NCBI GenBank assembly: GCA_030431945.1
Contig: JAUIIF010000248.1
Location: 1-6,768 of the forward strand
Origin: Bacteroidia bacterium
Lineage (GTDB): Bacteria > Bacteroidota > Bacteroidia > Chitinophagales > Saprospiraceae
Length of the DNA stretch: 6,768 bases
Direction: 5' to 3'
The translations under genes were made by a program, and so were the position numbers. Position 1 is the first letter of the stretch, and each line of letters opens with the position of its first letter. Shown here one piece after another: positions 4,996-6,768 of this stretch. The notes beneath the pieces were generated by a model that was not told the DNA's origin, searched no databases, and worked only from the letters and a program-made list of their open reading frames with translations.

Positions 4996-6075
4996 ATGCT
5001 ACTGCGGAGCCTACTTCTCCCTTGCCTTTGTATTTTGTTTTTCGCCTCTTTGCGGGCCGAAACGCGCCACATTCACGTGATCCAGATGCTGGATGACAAC
5101 AGCCCTACCTACCTGATTCGTGAAGGTGCCCGGAGCATTGATTACGGGGTTCAGCGCGAAGTTGACCGGATGCAGAAGGCCCTAGGCATTTCGGACGTAC
5201 ACTACTACCGGCTCAGCGGGCAACATTTCAGCCGGGAAGCGCTGGATTTTGTCGTTGATTATCAACTGGCCTATCAGGAGCGGGACATCATTATTTTCGT
5301 GTATACGGGGCATGGCTTCCGGAACCCGGGCAGCACCAGCCAGCTTCCTAACCTGTACTTCAACAGCTACCACAACACCATGGACGGTGATGAGCTGAGG
5401 ATGCGGCTTCTGGAAAAAAATCCGAGCGTACTGCTCAACCTGGTAATTGCCTGTAACTCCGTCCAGGCCAACCGCAACGTTGCCCCCGGCCGGCCGGAAG
5501 ACAGCAGTACTGACAACGGTCGCCTGGCCTCCGTGCCCGTGCAGGACCGGCCCTACCACACCCTTTTCAGCGATCAGCAGGGCTACACTAAAGTGATTGA
5601 CCTCATCAGTTCCGACCGGGAATACGAAACTTTCCTCAGCCGGGATGGCGGAATATTCTTCAGTGAAGTGCTCTACGCCCTGCAGGAGGTATTCGGTGAT
5701 GAACGGCTTACCAGCTGGCCGGGTATCTGCAGTTACATTCAGGAGCAGACCCTGCTGCGTACGCGGGAGCGGGGCCTGCGGCAAAAGCCTTACTGTGCCT
5801 ACAATGTCTTTCGTTCCCTTGACGATAAGACCATTACCATTACGGCGGTGGATGAGCGGACGGACGCCATCTCGTGCGCCGCAGCGGGCCGGCAACTCCG
5901 CCGGGAGCAACGCGGAGAACTCAAAACCCTCCGCCGGCGTCACCGTCAGGAAATGCGCTACGTGAAAGGTCACCCGGAACGACGTCTGGCCGTTGCCCGC
6001 CAGCGGCAGGAAGTCGGGCAGATGAAATACGTACACCTCCAGGCCTACCAGCGAAAAGTAGCCAGTTGCAAATAA
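4996..6075 (+). CDS. Secreted caspase-like cysteine peptidase (family C14) with basic C-terminal tail
   Basis: Predicted exported caspase/metacaspase-fold peptidase of 359 residues; substrate and role are unknown. ATG 4996 opens directly onto a signal peptide (MLLRSLLLPC, hydrophobic to about residue 18, likely cut after A21). The caspase-like core spans about 24-275: strand HIHVIQMLDDN, a helix around 48-62, then DIIIFVYTGHG with catalytic H106, and VLLNLVIACNS with catalytic C153. H and C are 47 residues apart, as usual for the fold. LISSDREYETFLSRDGGIFFSEVL (203-226) matches the usual region after the cysteine. The C-motif reads IACNS instead of the common DxCxSG, so the acidic residue before the cysteine is missing. 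Residues about 297-345 are rich in Arg, Gln and Glu and may form a basic coiled coil. I saw no type IX sorting domain and no lipobox. The frame is open back to ATG 4783, but that would bury the signal peptide. Its neighbours do not suggest a function. Confidence 0.82.
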   Translation: MLLRSLLLPCLCILFFASLRAETRHIHVIQMLDDNSPTYLIREGARSIDYGVQREVDRMQKALGISDVHYYRLSGQHFSREALDFVVDYQLAYQERDIIIFVYTGHGFRNPGSTSQLPNLYFNSYHNTMDGDELRMRLLEKNPSVLLNLVIACNSVQANRNVAPGRPEDSSTDNGRLASVPVQDRPYHTLFSDQQGYTKVIDLISSDREYETFLSRDGGIFFSEVLYALQEVFGDERLTSWPGICSYIQEQTLLRTRERGLRQKPYCAYNVFRSLDDKTITITAVDERTDAISCAAAGRQLRREQRGELKTLRRRHRQEMRYVKGHPERRLAVARQRQEVGQMKYVHLQAYQRKVASCK

Positions 6076-6115
6076 TCCTGACAGGATCGTCTCCTGCGGG
6101 AAAACGAACCGGTTC
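6075..6115. repeat. Short palindromes after the caspase-like gene, possible terminator
   Basis: ATCCTG (6075-6080) and CAGGAT (6082-6087) are complementary, starting at the last base of the stop codon. Alternatively CAGGA (6082-6086) pairs with TCCTG (6092-6096) around TCGTC. A ten-base palindrome GAACCGGTTC follows at 6106-6115. No T-run follows, so a termination role is only possible. Confidence 0.3.
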
Positions 6116-6227
6116 AAGGGAGAAAATTGTCTGCCGCTAAATCTACCCCCTCCATGTGCCCACACACCACCCCGTCTCCGCGCCCCGCCTTAACCCCACC
6201 GCTTCCTAAACAACGTGAACCTTAACC

Positions 6228-6256
6228 TTTGGAAGCGAGAAATGATAGTATTTTTG
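6228..6256 (+). promoter_or_regulatory. Promoter of the PorP/SprF-family gene, Bacteroidota type
   Basis: TTTG (6228-6231) is followed after 17 bases by TATTTTTG (6249-6256), a full match to TAnnTTTG. The spacer is slightly shorter than the 19 bases seen at the rpsP promoter. Transcription should start near 6260-6263, about 145 bases before the ATG. Confidence 0.7.
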
Positions 6257-6259
6257 CGC

Positions 6260-6282
6260 CACTTTATGTATCGCATAAGGTG
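6260..6282 (+). promoter_or_regulatory. 5'-terminal hairpin of the PorP-like gene leader
   Basis: CACTTTATG (6260-6268) pairs with CATAAGGTG (6274-6282) around a TATCG loop: nine pairs, one of them G-U. The hairpin sits at the predicted transcription start, so the messenger would begin with a stem. Such 5' stems are known to protect some outer-membrane protein messengers (ompA in E. coli) from decay; that role here is inference. Confidence 0.5.
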
Positions 6283-6373
6283 CTACCTTCTCCCGGTACC
6301 GTTGCGCTCGCATTTTTTTAAGCGTTTTTTCTGAGATGAACACCAAGTGACCCGTTGAAAATTTCGTAATCCC

Positions 6374-6395
6374 ATGCCCGGCCTTAACGGGCCAT
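6374..6395 (+). promoter_or_regulatory. Hairpin just upstream of the PorP-like start codon
   Basis: GCCCG (6376-6380) pairs with CGGGC (6388-6392), extended by AT/AT (6374-6375 with 6394-6395) past one bulged C, with a GCCTTAA loop. It ends 12 bases before the ATG, followed by A/T-rich sequence. It may keep the start region single-stranded or respond to a regulator; no known riboswitch was recognised. Confidence 0.35.
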
Positions 6396-6407
6396 AAAAA
6401 TCTGTTT

Positions 6408-6768
6408 ATGAAGTATACCCGACGCTTAGGTCTTGGGTTCGTGCTGGCTCTTCTGAGTGCTGGTACGCTCTTTGCACAACAACTTTCGCTCTTTACGCAG
6501 TACCGGGAAAACGCGACGCTGATTAATCCGGCGGCGATGGAGAGTGACTACCTTACCTCCGAAGGTGACTACAACCTTTCCTTCGGTGCCAATTATCGCC
6601 GGCAGTGGGCGGGGCAGGAAAACACCCCGGAAACACAGTCCATACGTTTTTCCTACATCAACAACCGCCGTAGTGGAGCCACCTTCACCACGGGGGCTTA
6701 TCTGTTGAACGATCAGACGGGGCCTACCGGCTACACCGGTATCTACGGACGTATCGGTACGGTCATTG
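6408..6768 (+). CDS. PorP/SprF-family type IX secretion membrane protein, N-terminal part
   Basis: Start of a Bacteroidota outer-membrane barrel protein of the PorP/SprF family. Members work with the type IX secretion and gliding machinery, and in some cases anchor secreted partners. Only 120 residues are in the window; the gene runs off the right edge (the family is usually about 300 residues or more). ATG 6408 gives a clear signal peptide: basic KYTRR, hydrophobic core at about 7-19, likely cut after A23 (LFAQQ). The mature start shows the family signature LSLFTQYRENATLINPAAM, followed by GDYNLSFGANYRRQWAG and barrel-like strands with the FTTGAYLLNDQTGPTG loop. The gene is preceded by its own promoter and a long structured leader. 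Whether it is the secretion-system PorP itself or one of the many paralogues, often placed next to a large adhesin gene, cannot be decided from this fragment. Confidence 0.9.
   Translation, partial: MKYTRRLGLGFVLALLSAGTLFAQQLSLFTQYRENATLINPAAMESDYLTSEGDYNLSFGANYRRQWAGQENTPETQSIRFSYINNRRSGATFTTGAYLLNDQTGPTGYTGIYGRIGTVI

Larger units (their letters stand above)
6076..6407. other. Intergenic region with PorP-like gene promoter and long leader
   Basis: These 332 bases carry no supportable gene. The left part holds the palindromes after the caspase-like gene and then plain sequence to about 6225. The right part is the promoter (6228-6256) and a leader of roughly 145 bases with a 5' hairpin (6260-6282), two T-runs (6313-6319 and 6325-6330, the second after a weak CGCT/AGCG stem), a four-codon reading frame (ATG 6336 to TGA 6350) and a hairpin before the start codon (6374-6395). 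Confidence 0.6.

Noticed and set aside
5182..6165. Long open frame (327 codons) on the minus strand opposite the caspase-like gene
   Set aside because: It lies almost wholly antisense to a gene with a signal peptide and clear catalytic motifs, its translation shows no recognisable domain, and GC-rich coding DNA often leaves the opposite strand open.
1..6768. CRISPR array, tRNA, rRNA or phage genes
   Set aside because: No regularly spaced repeats, cloverleaf folds, rRNA segments or phage-type proteins were seen on either strand.

Overview
The window reads as chromosomal DNA of a moderately GC-rich Bacteroidota bacterium. A Saprospiraceae/Lewinella-like lineage is my best guess, by inference only. 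Three things support the phylum: a beta-barrel porin of the Bacteroidota 'putative porin' family, the start of a PorP/SprF-family type IX secretion membrane protein, and promoters of the Bacteroidota form (TTTG / about 19 bases / TAnnTTTG) instead of -35/-10 boxes. Start codons lack clear Shine-Dalgarno sequences, also typical of the phylum, and two genes appear to start with TTG. No mobile element, CRISPR array, tRNA or rRNA was seen.

Layout. Bases 1-209 are non-coding as far as I can tell and lead into a 680-residue outer-membrane porin on the + strand (210-2252). It converges, with a 9-base gap, on three minus-strand genes. In transcription order from the right these are rpsP (ribosomal protein bS16, 4428-3838), a class IV (HDAC11-like) histone-deacetylase-family hydrolase (3590-2688) and a 96-residue conserved-looking protein of unknown function (2552-2262). 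rpsP has a textbook Bacteroidota promoter (4504-4533), a structured leader and a strong intrinsic terminator (3759-3799). It is therefore its own transcription unit and is not followed by rimM-trmD-rplS as in many bacteria.

Right of the rpsP promoter lies about 460 bases of non-coding DNA with unusual structure, above all a perfect 18-base inverted repeat (4643-4660 and 4837-4854). Then come a secreted caspase-like (C14) cysteine peptidase with a strongly basic C-terminal tail (4996-6075, + strand), a second non-coding stretch of 332 bases, and a PorP/SprF-family gene (6408 to the window end, cut off). That last gene has a recognisable promoter and a long leader beginning with a hairpin.

How the genes work together. 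Three products are predicted to be exported (porin, caspase-like peptidase, PorP-like protein) and three are cytoplasmic (bS16, deacetylase-family enzyme, small unknown). Apart from the possible HDAC/unknown pair there is no obvious operon, and I see no convincing new multi-gene system. The most unusual signals are the 18-base inverted repeat and structured region ahead of the caspase-like gene, the 5' leader of the PorP-like gene, and the secreted caspase-like protein with its basic tail.
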